Shown here: piece after piece, positions 7,700 through 18,359 of the stretch
How the letters are laid out: the number at the start of each line of letters is the position of its first letter
Position numbering within the stretch: the stretch's first letter is position 1
Source: Bog-473 sp963840245
GTDB taxonomy: Bacteria > Actinomycetota > Acidimicrobiia > Acidimicrobiales > RAAP-2
Assembly: GCA_963840245.1 (NCBI GenBank)
Contig: CAWIYI010000022.1
Location: 39,381 to 103,380 of the forward strand
Direction of reading: 5' to 3'
Length of the DNA stretch: 64,000 nucleotides
Program-made: the position numbers and the translations under genes
Notes under the pieces: generated by a model
Told to the model about the DNA's origin: nothing
Databases searched by the model: none
The model's input: only the letters and a program-made list of their open reading frames with translations

Positions 7700-8544
7700 T
7701 CCTGGTCATCGACGTCGGCAACACCGAGACGGTGATCGGGCTGTACGCAACCGACGACGACGGCCGCGTCCCGCCCGAGGAGAGCATCGGTGTCGGCATC
7801 GGGACCGAGCACGACCCGACGGCGCCGCGCGGGCTCACCCACCACTGGCGTCTCTCGACCGTCCCCAGCCGCACCCCCGACGAGCACGCGGTGCTGCTCA
7901 CCCAGCTGCTCGACCTCGAGGGCCTCGACATCTCGACGTCGGTCTCGGGCATCGCCGTCAGCTCGTCGGTCCCGCACGTGACGGGCGAGCTCCGCCAGAT
8001 GGCCTCGCGCTGGTTCTCCGAGCTGCCCTGCGTCGTGCTCGGCCCCGGCACCAAGAGCGGTATGCCGATCCTCTACGACAACCCCAAGGAGGTCGGGGCG
8101 GACCGCATCGCCGACGCCGTCGGGGCCTACGACCTCTACGGCGGCCCCTGCGTCGTGGTCGACATGGGGACGGCGACGACGGTGGAGGCCATCAGCGCCA
8201 AGGGCGAGTACTTGGGCGGGGCCATCACGCCCGGGGTCGGCGTCAGCCTCGACGCCCTCTACCAATCGGCTGCCGCGCTGCGCCGGGTGGAGCTGGTCGA
8301 GCCGCGCAGCGTCATCGGACGCTCCACCGTCGAGTCGATCGAGGCGGGGACGCTCTATGGCTTCGCCGGCCTCATCGACGCGCTGGCCCGGCGCTTCATG
8401 GAGGAGCTCGGCCCGTCGACCGTGGTGGCCACGGGAGGGTTCAGTTCGCTCATCGCGCCGCATTCGGACACCATTGAGCACGTGGAGCCCTGGCTGACCC
8501 TGCACGGCTTGCGCATCGTGTACGAACGCAACGTTTCTTCATGA
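7696..8544 (+). CDS. coaX: Type III pantothenate kinase
   Basis: Phosphorylates pantothenate, first step of CoA synthesis. Read from the TTG at 7696, which overlaps the nadC stop (TTGA), the product is 282 residues. Phosphate loop LVIDVGNTETVIGLY (3-17), DNPKEVGADRIADAVGAYD (128-146), VVDMGTATTVEAIS and GGAITPGVGVSLDAL are typical of CoaX. Residues about 19-48 form a longer acidic/glycine-rich loop between the first two strands than I expect for the family. With panC and panD upstream the pantothenate-to-CoA entry is complete in one operon. Confidence 0.93.
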   Translation: MILVIDVGNTETVIGLYATDDDGRVPPEESIGVGIGTEHDPTAPRGLTHHWRLSTVPSRTPDEHAVLLTQLLDLEGLDISTSVSGIAVSSSVPHVTGELRQMASRWFSELPCVVLGPGTKSGMPILYDNPKEVGADRIADAVGAYDLYGGPCVVVDMGTATTVEAISAKGEYLGGAITPGVGVSLDALYQSAAALRRVELVEPRSVIGRSTVESIEAGTLYGFAGLIDALARRFMEELGPSTVVATGGFSSLIAPHSDTIEHVEPWLTLHGLRIVYERNVSS

Positions 8545-9962
8545 GCCAGCCGAACCCCGAGATCCCCTACCGCTTCGCAAGGACCCACGACACGGCGGCG
8601 GTCGTCGAGGCCTGGTCGTCGCTCGCCCCCGGGGAGGAGTCCGGCGTCACGGTCGGGGTGGCCGGCCGCATCATGCTCCTGCGCGATCAGGGAAAGGCCG
8701 CCTTCGCCGAACTGCGCGACAGCGTGGGCTCGGTCCAGCTGTTCGCGCGGGCGGCCGAGACGCCGCGCTTCGAGGAGTTCACCAAGCGCAACCTGGGCGA
8801 CTGGGTCGGGGTCACCGGCGAGGTCGTGCGGACCAGGCGGGGCGAGCTCTCGGTCAAGGTGGACGAGTGGGTGCTGCTGGCCGAGGCGCGTCGCAGCTTC
8901 GGCGACAAGTGGCACGGTGTCAGCGACGTCGAGACGCGCTACCGCCAACGCGAGGTCGACCTGTGGGCCAACGAGCGCGCGCGCCAGCTGCTGCAGCTCC
9001 GCAGCGACGTCGTGCGCAACATGCGCCGGCGCCTGTGGGAGCGCGGCTTCGTCGAGGTCGAGACGCCACTGTTGCATCCGATCGCCGGCGGGGCGACGGC
9101 GCGCCCGTTCGTCACGCACCACAACACGTTCGACACCGACTTCTACCTGCGCGTGGCGCCCGAGCTCTATCTCAAGCGGCTCGTCGTCGGCGGCTTCGAC
9201 AAGGTGTTCGAGATCGGCCGCAGCTTCCGCAACGAGGGCATCTCGCCGCGCCACAATCCCGAGTTCACGACGCTCGAGCTGTACCAGGCCTACGCCGACT
9301 ACCGCGACACCATGGAGGTCTTCGAGGAGCTCGTGGCCGGGCTGGCCCTCGACGTGCTGGGCACGACGCAGCTCACCTACGGCGGTCGCGACCTCGACCT
9401 GACGACGCCGTGGCGGCGCGCCACCATGAGCGAGCTCATCGCCGAGGCCACCGGGTTCACCCTCGACGTGCGCTCGCCCCGCGCCGAGCTGGCCCGGGTG
9501 GCGGGCGAGGTCGGCATCGAGGTCGACGCCGCCTGGGGGCCGGGCAAGATCTTGCTCGAGATCTACGAGAAGACGACCGAGCCGGAGCTCTGGGGGCCCG
9601 TCTTCGTCGTCGACTACCCGGCCGAGGTGTCACCGCTGGCCCGGCGACACCGCGACGGCCCCGAGCTGGTCGAGCGCTACGAGCCCGTGGTCGCAGGCCG
9701 CGAGCTGGGCAACGGGTTCACCGAGCTGATCGACCCCGACGACCAGCGGGCCCGCTTCGAGGAGCAGGCGGCCAAGGCCCGGGCCGGTGACGACGAGGAG
9801 TCCGCGGTGGTGGACGAGGACTATCTCCGCGCCCTCGAGTACGGGCTGCCCCCGACCTCGGGCTTCGGGCTCGGCGTGGACCGGCTGTTGATGCTCCTCG
9901 GCGACGCGGCCAACATCCGCGAGGTCATCGCCTTCCCCACGCTGCGCCCCGACCGGGGCTGA
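8541..9962 (+). CDS. lysS: Lysyl-tRNA synthetase, class II
   Basis: Charges tRNA-Lys. 473 residues: an N-terminal OB-fold anticodon-binding domain (about 40-150, VTVGVAGRIMLLRDQGKAAF) then the class II catalytic core with motif 2 RSFRNEGISPRHNPEFTTLE and motif 3 GFGLGVDRLLMLLG. The ATG overlaps the coaX stop by 4 nt. Lysyl-tRNA synthetase closing a pantothenate/NAD operon is a gene order I recognise from several actinobacteria. No clear U-rich terminator follows. Confidence 0.97.
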   Translation: MSQPNPEIPYRFARTHDTAAVVEAWSSLAPGEESGVTVGVAGRIMLLRDQGKAAFAELRDSVGSVQLFARAAETPRFEEFTKRNLGDWVGVTGEVVRTRRGELSVKVDEWVLLAEARRSFGDKWHGVSDVETRYRQREVDLWANERARQLLQLRSDVVRNMRRRLWERGFVEVETPLLHPIAGGATARPFVTHHNTFDTDFYLRVAPELYLKRLVVGGFDKVFEIGRSFRNEGISPRHNPEFTTLELYQAYADYRDTMEVFEELVAGLALDVLGTTQLTYGGRDLDLTTPWRRATMSELIAEATGFTLDVRSPRAELARVAGEVGIEVDAAWGPGKILLEIYEKTTEPELWGPVFVVDYPAEVSPLARRHRDGPELVERYEPVVAGRELGNGFTELIDPDDQRARFEEQAAKARAGDDEESAVVDEDYLRALEYGLPPTSGFGLGVDRLLMLLGDAANIREVIAFPTLRPDRG

Positions 9963-9989
9963 GGACCGGGACACCGCGCGCAGCAACGA

Positions 9990-10002
9990 GCTCTTCCGAT
10001 CT
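9990..10002 (+). other. 13-nt match to the common end of Illumina TruSeq adapters
   Basis: GCTCTTCCGATCT is identical to the shared 3' end of the standard adapters, and the four bases before it (ACGA) also match the read-1 adapter if one C is missing. It lies in the gap after lysS. Either chance or a trace of an adapter-derived misjoin. Confidence 0.5.
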
Positions 10003-10044
10003 TCTTATCTTCCGGGGTGTTCCCTCAAACCCCACTGACAGTTC

Positions 10045-10069
10045 CCTCACATCTCGCATGCAGTGTGGG
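10045..10069 (+). promoter_or_regulatory. Upstream copy of a 25-bp repeated motif, possible promoter/operator
   Basis: CCTCACATCT, six variable bases (the last is G), then CAG, one base, GTGGG. The same pattern recurs at 10549-10573 on the same strand. This copy is about 73 bases upstream of the small secreted protein gene, in promoter range. Function is inferred only from repetition. Confidence 0.35.
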
Positions 10070-10141
10070 CGGTGCCGCCGGATGGCGGTGGAGTGTGCGC
10101 AGAGCACCGAGATCCAAGGTCCAAGGTCCAAGGAGGACACC

Positions 10142-10492
10142 ATGTTTCGCACGATCGTCGCAGGAGCCGCAGTCGCCGGAGCCCTGACCTTCGGCGCGGC
10201 CGGCATCGCCGGTGCGTCGACCCCCGCCACCGGCTCGAGCGCCCACAAGGCCGCCCTGTGCGCCAAGCTCCCCGCCGCGCAGGCCAAGGTCCAGAAGTTC
10301 GAGGCCAAGGTCTCGGCCCGACTCCCCAAGGTGGAGGCCCGTGAGGCCACCCTCAAGGGGGCCGGCAAGACGCAGCGCGCCGATGCCCTCGCGAACCGGG
10401 TCACCCGGATTGAGGACCGCGAGACCAAGCTGAACGCCCGGCTGGCCAAGGCCCAGGCCGCCTGCAGCGCCGGCGGTACGAGCACCGGCTGA
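10142..10492 (+). CDS. Small secreted Lys/Ala-rich helical protein
   Basis: 116 residues of unknown function. An N-terminal signal peptide is clear (MFRTIVAGAAVAGALTF, cleavage probably after AGAS near residue 27). The mature part is rich in Ala, Lys and Arg with a heptad-like pattern and is predicted by eye to be a long helix or coiled coil; single cysteines at residues 40 and 110 bracket it and could form a disulfide. The ATG at 10142 is chosen over an in-frame GTG-region extension because a strong AAGGAGG lies 5 bases before it and the signal peptide begins there. No homologue recognised. Confidence 0.75.
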   Translation: MFRTIVAGAAVAGALTFGAAGIAGASTPATGSSAHKAALCAKLPAAQAKVQKFEAKVSARLPKVEAREATLKGAGKTQRADALANRVTRIEDRETKLNARLAKAQAACSAGGTSTG

Positions 10493-10515
10493 CCGGTCGC
10501 CACGCCGTCAGGTTG

Positions 10516-10541
10516 GAGGACGGCCCCTCCGGTCCGTCTTC
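10516..10541 (+). terminator. Possible weak terminator after the small secreted protein gene
   Basis: GAGGACGG (10516-10523) can pair with CCGTCTTC (10534-10541, one G-U) around a 10-base loop. It lies 24 bases after the stop. There is no proper T run, so this is a hairpin with uncertain terminator activity. Confidence 0.3.
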
Positions 10542-10548
10542 ACACCTT

Positions 10549-10573
10549 CCTCACATCTGACGGGCAGAGTGGG
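10549..10573 (+). promoter_or_regulatory. Downstream copy of the 25-bp motif with no gene after it
   Basis: Repeats the pattern of 10045-10069 (CCTCACATCT...GCAGAGTGGG). The 107 bases that follow up to the convergent gene at 10681 hold no convincing reading frame on the plus strand. It could promote a short RNA or be left over from a lost duplicate gene. Confidence 0.3.
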
Positions 10574-10680
10574 GAAGGAGCGCCTATTGGCGGAAGGATG
10601 CGCCGTCCCGAGGCACCAGCGCACCGAGGAATCGACGATCGGGCGGGAACCCGGTGAGGCCGCCGGCTGATCCCCGAGGG

Positions 10681-11655
10681 TCAGTCCGGGAGGTCGCTCA
10701 GCAGTTCGGCCGCCAGCCGGGAGAGTCCCGCCCGTAGCTCGGGTTGGACGATCCCGGCGGTGGCCGTCTGCGCGTGGTCGACGTAACGGCGCGCCTCGTC
10801 GACCGATTCGGCGATTCCCCGCGACGCCATCACGATCTTCCGTGCCTTGTCGCGTTCTGGTTGCGCCAGGGGCCGTCCGAGCAGCGGCTGCAGGTCCGGC
10901 CCGGCATCGGGGTCGGCCAGCGCCACCAGGGCCGGCAGCGTGTAGATGCCCTCGGCCAGGTCTTGTCCGGCCGGCTTCTGCAGCAGGCCGTCGGTGGCCG
11001 TGATGTCGAGGATGTCGTCACGGATCTGGAACACCATGCCGAAGCAGCGCCCGAACTCCGTGCAGGCGTCGACCTCGGACGCCGGGAGCCCGCCGGTCAG
11101 CGCGCCGATGCGGCACGACGTCGCGGTGAGCGCGGCGGTCTTGCCGCTGATGGACGCGACGTAGTCCTCCCGGCTGCGCGAGGTCTGGAAGGCGGAGCGA
11201 ACCTCGCTCACCTGTCCCTGGCAGAGCCGGCCCAGCGTGTCGGCCAGCAGCTCGGCGATCTCGGTGCCGAGGCCGGCGGCAATGGCGGCACTGCGGGCCA
11301 GGAGGTAGTCGCCGGCGACGATGGCGACGAGATTCCCGAAACGGCTGTTGACGCTCTCGACGTTGCGGCGGATGGTTGCCTCGTCGATGACGTCGTCGTG
11401 GTAGAGCGAGGCGAGGTGGACGAGCTCCACCGCCACCCCGCCCATCAGGTCCTCCTCGGTCGGGTCCCGGTGGCCTCCCGTGGCCGTGGCCAGGGCGAGG
11501 AGGGGCCGCAGCCGTTTGCCCCCGGCCGCGATCAGGTGGGTCGTGACCCCGTCCAGGAAGCTGTCGCCGGTCACGACAGAGGCGGTGAGCAGGGGTTCCA
11601 GACGCTGCAGTCCCTCTTGCACACGGGGCAGGCCGAGGGCCTCGGTCGGGTTCAC
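10681..11655 (-). CDS. Trans-polyprenyl diphosphate synthase (quinone side-chain type)
   Basis: Extends farnesyl or geranylgeranyl diphosphate with isopentenyl diphosphate, most likely for the menaquinone tail. 324 residues from the GTG at 11655, which has a GGGGGA ribosome site; a longer frame would run into clpC. Typical motifs: GGKRLRP, the first aspartate-rich motif in ASLYHDDVIDEATIRR, GDYLLARS, and the second in FQIRDDILDIT. The residues before the first DDxxD suggest a long-chain (hepta- to nonaprenyl) enzyme, but chain length cannot be read safely. Divergent from clpC. Confidence 0.9.
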   Translation of the reverse strand: MNPTEALGLPRVQEGLQRLEPLLTASVVTGDSFLDGVTTHLIAAGGKRLRPLLALATATGGHRDPTEEDLMGGVAVELVHLASLYHDDVIDEATIRRNVESVNSRFGNLVAIVAGDYLLARSAAIAAGLGTEIAELLADTLGRLCQGQVSEVRSAFQTSRSREDYVASISGKTAALTATSCRIGALTGGLPASEVDACTEFGRCFGMVFQIRDDILDITATDGLLQKPAGQDLAEGIYTLPALVALADPDAGPDLQPLLGRPLAQPERDKARKIVMASRGIAESVDEARRYVDHAQTATAGIVQPELRAGLSRLAAELLSDLPD

Positions 11656-11789
11656 TCCCCCAAACGTTAGGGCACGACCGGCGAATGTCGACAACTGCGG
11701 GGGACCAGGGGCGCGAGAAAACGAGCCTTGCCGGAGTTTTCCCAGGATGCGGGCCTCCAGGCTGCGGCGTGATGGACTAAGGCCACAGG

Positions 11790-11795
11790 TACACT
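11790..11795 (+). promoter_or_regulatory. Possible -10 element of clpC
   Basis: TACACT 39 bases before the clpC start fits an actinobacterial TAnnnT box; no clear -35 is seen. Low certainty. Confidence 0.3.
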
Positions 11796-11833
11796 GAGCC
11801 GAGAGCAAAAGGGAACAAAGAGAGGCGGTCAGG

Positions 11834-14344
<2,511 letters not shown>

Positions 14345-14615
14345 GAGGGCGCGAGCCCGATACCCGCACCGCGGGTCGGGTCCAACATCGCGCCGTCCCC
14401 CAGGTTCTCCAGTCCTAAGAGCCCCCGGGCTCCCCAGCCCCGGGGCTCCCCAAGCGGGGGCCAAAATTGCCCCTGAGATCCCGGGCGCCGAGCATCGAAG
14501 GCGTGGATGCGGGGTCTGACAGAGGGTCGGGGTAGGCCAAAAAACCATAAACGGATCTGCTTACAGTTTTCGCGAGAGTCCTTGGCGGATCAGTCGGAGT
14601 CCCTCCCGGCTCGTC
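14345..14615. other. Gap between convergent clpC and GNAT genes
   Basis: 271 bases without a credible gene. A hairpin ACCCGC-ACC-GCGGGT at 14362-14376 follows the clpC stop by about 20 bases and may aid termination but lacks a T run. GC-rich repeats of GGGCTCCCC type lie at 14429-14455, then an AT-richer stretch (14537-14570). Confidence 0.5.
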
Positions 14616-15143
14616 TCACTCCCAGCAGTAGCGGAACTCCCCCCGCAGCGCCGCGCTGCAGCCGGGCAGCCGGCGCGCCTGGAAGTGCGCGTTGCCCACG
14701 CCGGCCGGCGGGTAGCTCAGCCCGAGCGGGCCGGCAGCCTCGAAGCCGAACCGGCTGTAGTAGGCGGGGTCCCCCAGGAGCACCAGCAGAGGCCAGTGCA
14801 GTTCCTCTGCCGCGCCGATGAGCGCGGCCATCAACGCGCTGCCGGTCCCCCGGCCCTGGTGGGCCGACGCCACGCAGACGGGGGCCACCCCGGCGACGGC
14901 GGTGACGCGGCCGTCGAGACGGCCCGGCGCCGCCTGCAGATGGCCCACGAGCGTCCCGTCCACGACGGCGACGAGTTCGAGGAGCGGCCGGCCTGCTTGC
15001 GCCGACCACGTGCTCCGGACGATGGCCAGCTCCTCGTGCGCGTCCCGGGTCCCGCCGAAGGAGAACGCGTCGCCGACGACGGCAAGGATGCCCGCCGCGT
15101 CGGCGGTCGTGGCGGGGCGGATCACCGGCGCGGCGGGAGCCAT
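14616..15143 (-). CDS. GNAT family N-acetyltransferase
   Basis: Acetyl-CoA-dependent acetyltransferase of unknown substrate, 176 residues from the ATG at 15143. The opening VIRPATTADAAGILAVV and the acetyl-CoA loop SAHQGRGTGSALMAAL are clear, followed by LLVLLGDPAYYSRFGFEAA, which matches the YhbS-like subgroup. A longer frame to 15245 would overlap radA and adds residues without GNAT similarity. Divergent from radA. Confidence 0.85.
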   Translation of the reverse strand: MAPAAPVIRPATTADAAGILAVVGDAFSFGGTRDAHEELAIVRSTWSAQAGRPLLELVAVVDGTLVGHLQAAPGRLDGRVTAVAGVAPVCVASAHQGRGTGSALMAALIGAAEELHWPLLVLLGDPAYYSRFGFEAAGPLGLSYPPAGVGNAHFQARRLPGCSAALRGEFRYCWE

Positions 15144-15225
15144 CGGCCCACCGTGACCCGGAGCACCATCGCGTCCATGCCCTGAGCCTGCCACCGCCGC
15201 CACCACCGCTGTCACATCCTTCTCG

Positions 15226-15231
15226 TACCTT
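15226..15231 (+). promoter_or_regulatory. -10 element placing radA on a leaderless mRNA
   Basis: TACCTT ends six bases before the radA ATG and no ribosome site is present, so transcription would start at or next to the ATG. Confidence 0.45.
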
Positions 15232-15237
15232 GCCGCC

Positions 15238-16713
15238 ATGCCCACGGCACCCCGCCAGCGCGCCCGCGTCGACGGCGCTTACCTCTGTGCCGCGTGCACT
15301 GCAACCTCGCTGCGCTGGGCGGGACGCTGTCCCGCCTGTGGGGAGTGGAACACCCTGGGCCCCGCGCCGGTGCGGCCGCGGGGCAGTGCCGCGCCCGCCG
15401 AGGGCCCACCCGCGCGGCCGCTGGCCGACGTGTCGATGGACGCCATCCGCCCGCTGCCGACGGGCGTCAGCGAGCTCGACCGGGTCATGGGAGGCGGCGT
15501 GGTCGCCGGTTCGGTCACGCTCCTGTTCGGGCCCCCCGGCATCGGCAAGTCGACGCTCCTCTTCCAGGTCCTCTCGTCGCTGGCCGCCACCGGGCTCGAC
15601 GTCATGCTGGCCTCGGCCGAGGAATCGCTCGCCCAGGTGCGGGGGCGGGCCTCACGCATGGGCCTGGTACCGCGGCACCTCCTGGCGCTCGAGGGACCCG
15701 ACGTCGAGGCGATCGAGGCCGCCGTGGCGCGCCATCACCCGGCGCTCGTGGTGGTCGACTCGCTCCAGTCCGTCTCCGACCCCGAGTTGGGCCAGCCGGC
15801 GGGCAGCCTCGCCCAGGTGCGCGCCTGCGTCGAGCGTCTGACCCGAATGGCCAAGTCGAACGGCGCCCCGCTGCTCCTGGTGGGCCACGTGACGAAGGAC
15901 GGCGACCTGGCCGGTCCCCGGGCCGTCGAGCACCTGGTCGACACGGTGCTCTCGTTCGACGGCGACCGTCACCACGCGCTGCGCGTCCTGACCTCGGTCA
16001 AGCACCGCTTCGGCCCCACCGGGGAGGTCGGCATCTTCGAGATGCGCGACGACGGCCTCCGTGCGGTGCCCGATCCGGGTCCACTCCTGTTGGGGGACCG
16101 CATGCCCGGCGTCCCGGGCAGCGTGGTCGTGCCGATCCTGCAGGGCCGCCGCCCGTTGCTGGTCGAGGTGCAGGCGTTGCTCGGCCCCGGCACCGGCGGG
16201 GGGACCGGGCCACCGCGGCCACAGACCCTGGGCATCGACGCCGCCCGGGCCAACTTCCTCCTGGCGGTCCTGGCCTGCCGCACCACGGTCGACCTCCCGG
16301 GCTCAGCCCAGATGTTCGCCGCCGCGGTGGGCGGCATCACCGTCACCGAACCGGCGGCCGACCTGGCCGTCGCACTGGCCATGGCGTCGGTGATCACCGA
16401 CCGGGCCCTCCCGCCCGATGTCGTCGTGTTCGGCGAGCTCGGCCTCGCCGGCGAAGTGCGCACCGTCCCCGGCGCGGATCGCCGCCTGGCCGAGGCCCAC
16501 CGGGCCGGCTTCACCAGGGCGCTGGTGCCCGCTTCGACGCTGAGCGCGTCCGCCGCGCCGCCGCCGGGCATGACGCTGCACGGGGTGCGCACGCTGGCCG
16601 AGGCCCTGACCACGGCCCGATCGGAGGCCGGAGTCCGGGTCGGGACGGGTACGATGCCCGGGTGGCCGACGGTGCCGGCGCCAGCCAGCCTCTCAACGAC
16701 GCGCTGGCGATGA
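15238..16713 (+). CDS. radA: DNA repair protein RadA
   Basis: RecA-like branch-migration ATPase acting in recombinational repair. 491 residues: zinc finger CAACTATSLRWAGRCPACGEW (about 18-38), Walker A LLFGPPGIGKSTLLFQ, Walker B ALVVVDSLQSV, then a Lon-protease-like C-terminal domain (about 300-450, ITVTEPAADLAVALAMAS). The motif usually written KNRFG reads KHRFG here. The final 20 residues after GVRVG look unlike RadA because the frame runs on into the disA start; disA begins 52 bases before the radA stop. Confidence 0.95.
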   Translation: MPTAPRQRARVDGAYLCAACTATSLRWAGRCPACGEWNTLGPAPVRPRGSAAPAEGPPARPLADVSMDAIRPLPTGVSELDRVMGGGVVAGSVTLLFGPPGIGKSTLLFQVLSSLAATGLDVMLASAEESLAQVRGRASRMGLVPRHLLALEGPDVEAIEAAVARHHPALVVVDSLQSVSDPELGQPAGSLAQVRACVERLTRMAKSNGAPLLLVGHVTKDGDLAGPRAVEHLVDTVLSFDGDRHHALRVLTSVKHRFGPTGEVGIFEMRDDGLRAVPDPGPLLLGDRMPGVPGSVVVPILQGRRPLLVEVQALLGPGTGGGTGPPRPQTLGIDAARANFLLAVLACRTTVDLPGSAQMFAAAVGGITVTEPAADLAVALAMASVITDRALPPDVVVFGELGLAGEVRTVPGADRRLAEAHRAGFTRALVPASTLSASAAPPPGMTLHGVRTLAEALTTARSEAGVRVGTGTMPGWPTVPAPASLSTTRWR

Positions 16714-17723
16714 TCGCGCCGGGCACACGGCTCCGCGAGGGGCTCGACCGGATCCTGCAGGCCAAGCACGGCGCGCTGATCCTGGTCGGCGACGGCCCGG
16801 CCGTCCTCTCCGTCTGCACCGGGGGTTTCCTTCTCGACGCGGAGTACAGCCCTCAGCGCCTGTCCGAGCTGGCCAAGATGGACGGGGCCATCATCCTGGC
16901 GGCCGACGCCTCGCGCATCGCCCGCGCCAACGTGCACCTCGTGCCCAAGGCCACCATCTCGACGTCGGAGACCGGCACGCGCCACCGCACCGCCGAGCGG
17001 GTGGCCCGGTCCATCGACGTCCCGGTGATCGCCGTCTCCGAGGCGATGGCGACCATTGCGGTGTATCGCAACGACCGCAAGCACACGACGCAGTCGGCGG
17101 GTTGGCTCATCGACCGCTCGAGCCAGGCGCTCGCCACCTTGCAGCGTTTCCGGGCCCGCTACGACGACGCCCTGTCGAACCTGACCCGACTCGAGATGGA
17201 GGACACGGTCTCAGTGCGCGACGTCGTCGCGACGCTCCAGCCGGGCGAGATGGTGCGCCGCATCGCTGAGGAGATCGAGGGCCACCTCGTCGAGCTCGGG
17301 TCCGACGGCCGGCTCATCCACCTGCAGACCGAGGAGCTCAGCTCGGGCGTCTCCGAGACCCTGGCCCTGGTCCTGCGCGACTACGCCGACGACAAGGGGA
17401 TCGCCCACCTGCGCTCGCTTTCGGCCGACGCGCTGATGGACCTGCCCAAGGTGATGGCGGCGTTGAACCTGCCCGCCCCGGACGGCCAGCTGCACGCAGA
17501 GCTGGCGCCGCACGGGTACCGGCTGCTGCACCGCCTGCCCCAGCAGCTCTCCGAGACGCTCATTGAGCGCCTGGTGCAGCGTTTCGGCTCGCTGCCCGAG
17601 ATCCTCTCCGCCTCGGCGGCCGAGCTCGAGTCGGTCGACGGCATCGGTGCCGCCACCGCCCGCCACGTCCGCGACGGTCTGGCCCGTCTGGTCGAGGCCA
17701 GCATCTTCGAGCGCTACGAATGA
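16662..17723 (+). CDS. disA: Diadenylate cyclase DisA
   Basis: Makes cyclic di-AMP from two ATP and scans DNA for lesions. 353 residues from the GTG at 16662. The DAC domain (about 15-150) has MDGAIILAADASRIARANVH and GTRHRTAERVARS, i.e. the DGA and RHR catalytic motifs; then the linker helices and a C-terminal helix-hairpin-helix region ELESVDGIGAATARHVRDGL near 323. The radA-disA-carD order is conserved in actinobacteria. No c-di-AMP phosphodiesterase is seen in the window. Confidence 0.96.
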   Translation: MADGAGASQPLNDALAMIAPGTRLREGLDRILQAKHGALILVGDGPAVLSVCTGGFLLDAEYSPQRLSELAKMDGAIILAADASRIARANVHLVPKATISTSETGTRHRTAERVARSIDVPVIAVSEAMATIAVYRNDRKHTTQSAGWLIDRSSQALATLQRFRARYDDALSNLTRLEMEDTVSVRDVVATLQPGEMVRRIAEEIEGHLVELGSDGRLIHLQTEELSSGVSETLALVLRDYADDKGIAHLRSLSADALMDLPKVMAALNLPAPDGQLHAELAPHGYRLLHRLPQQLSETLIERLVQRFGSLPEILSASAAELESVDGIGAATARHVRDGLARLVEASIFERYE

Positions 17724-17737
17724 CCGGGTGGGTCTGG

Positions 17738-17743
17738 TAAAAT
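17738..17743 (+). promoter_or_regulatory. Extended -10 element for carD
   Basis: TAAAAT preceded by TGG, an extended -10 form, the most AT-rich spot in the 136-base gap before carD. The -35 is not obvious. The long leader (about 110 bases) holds two short GC hairpins (17758-17776 and near 17815). Confidence 0.5.
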
Positions 17744-17859
17744 AGAAAGCCACCATCGGACGGCCATCGCCCGTCCAGGCCGCCTCCGCACAGCATCGCC
17801 GCAGCTCTGCGTGCCCGTGCGGGCGCAGCCGATCCACCCAAAAGGGAGCCCTGAGTCCT

Positions 17860-18339
17860 GTGTCCTTCAAGGTCGGAGACAAAGTCGTCTACCCCCATCA
17901 CGGGGCCGCCGTCATAGAGAAGCGCGAGACCAAGGTCGCGTTCGGGGAGAAGCGCGAGTACCTCGTCCTGCGCCTGGCCTACGGCGACCTGATCCTCAAC
18001 GTCCCGGCCGACAACACCGAAGGGGTGGGCCTGCGCGAGGTCATCAACGACGAAGAGGTCGAGGAGGTGTTCGCCGTGCTGCGCAAGAAGGAGGCGCGTA
18101 TGCCGACGAACTGGTCCCGGCGCTACAAGAACCACTCCGAGAAGCTCCGGTCGGGGGACATCTACCAGGTGGCCGAAGTGGTGCGGAACCTCTCCATCCG
18201 CGACAAGGACAAGGGCCTGTCCGCCGGGGAGAAGCGGATGCTCCAGCGGGCGCGCCAGATCCTCGTGTCCGAGTTGACCTTCGCCCTCAACGTGGACGAG
18301 GAGACGGCCGAAGAGCGCCTCAATGAGGCACTGACCTGA
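17860..18339 (+). CDS. carD: CarD-family RNA polymerase-binding transcription factor
   Basis: Binds the RNA polymerase beta subunit and stabilises open complexes at rRNA and housekeeping promoters. 159 residues. The N-terminal polymerase-interaction domain FKVGDKVVYPHHGAAVIE (3-20) and REYLVLRLAYGDLILNVPA, and the C-terminal helical DNA-binding part with NWSRRYKNHSEKLRSGD and LSAGEKRMLQRARQIL, are as in mycobacterial CarD. GTG start. ispD follows after 20 bases, as in many actinobacteria. Confidence 0.96.
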   Translation: MSFKVGDKVVYPHHGAAVIEKRETKVAFGEKREYLVLRLAYGDLILNVPADNTEGVGLREVINDEEVEEVFAVLRKKEARMPTNWSRRYKNHSEKLRSGDIYQVAEVVRNLSIRDKDKGLSAGEKRMLQRARQILVSELTFALNVDEETAEERLNEALT

Positions 18340-18359
18340 GCGACCGGTCCGGTCGCACC

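Noticed and set aside
14345..14480. Strong terminator after clpC
   Set aside because: Hairpins are present but there is no T run; listed only as a gap with a hairpin.
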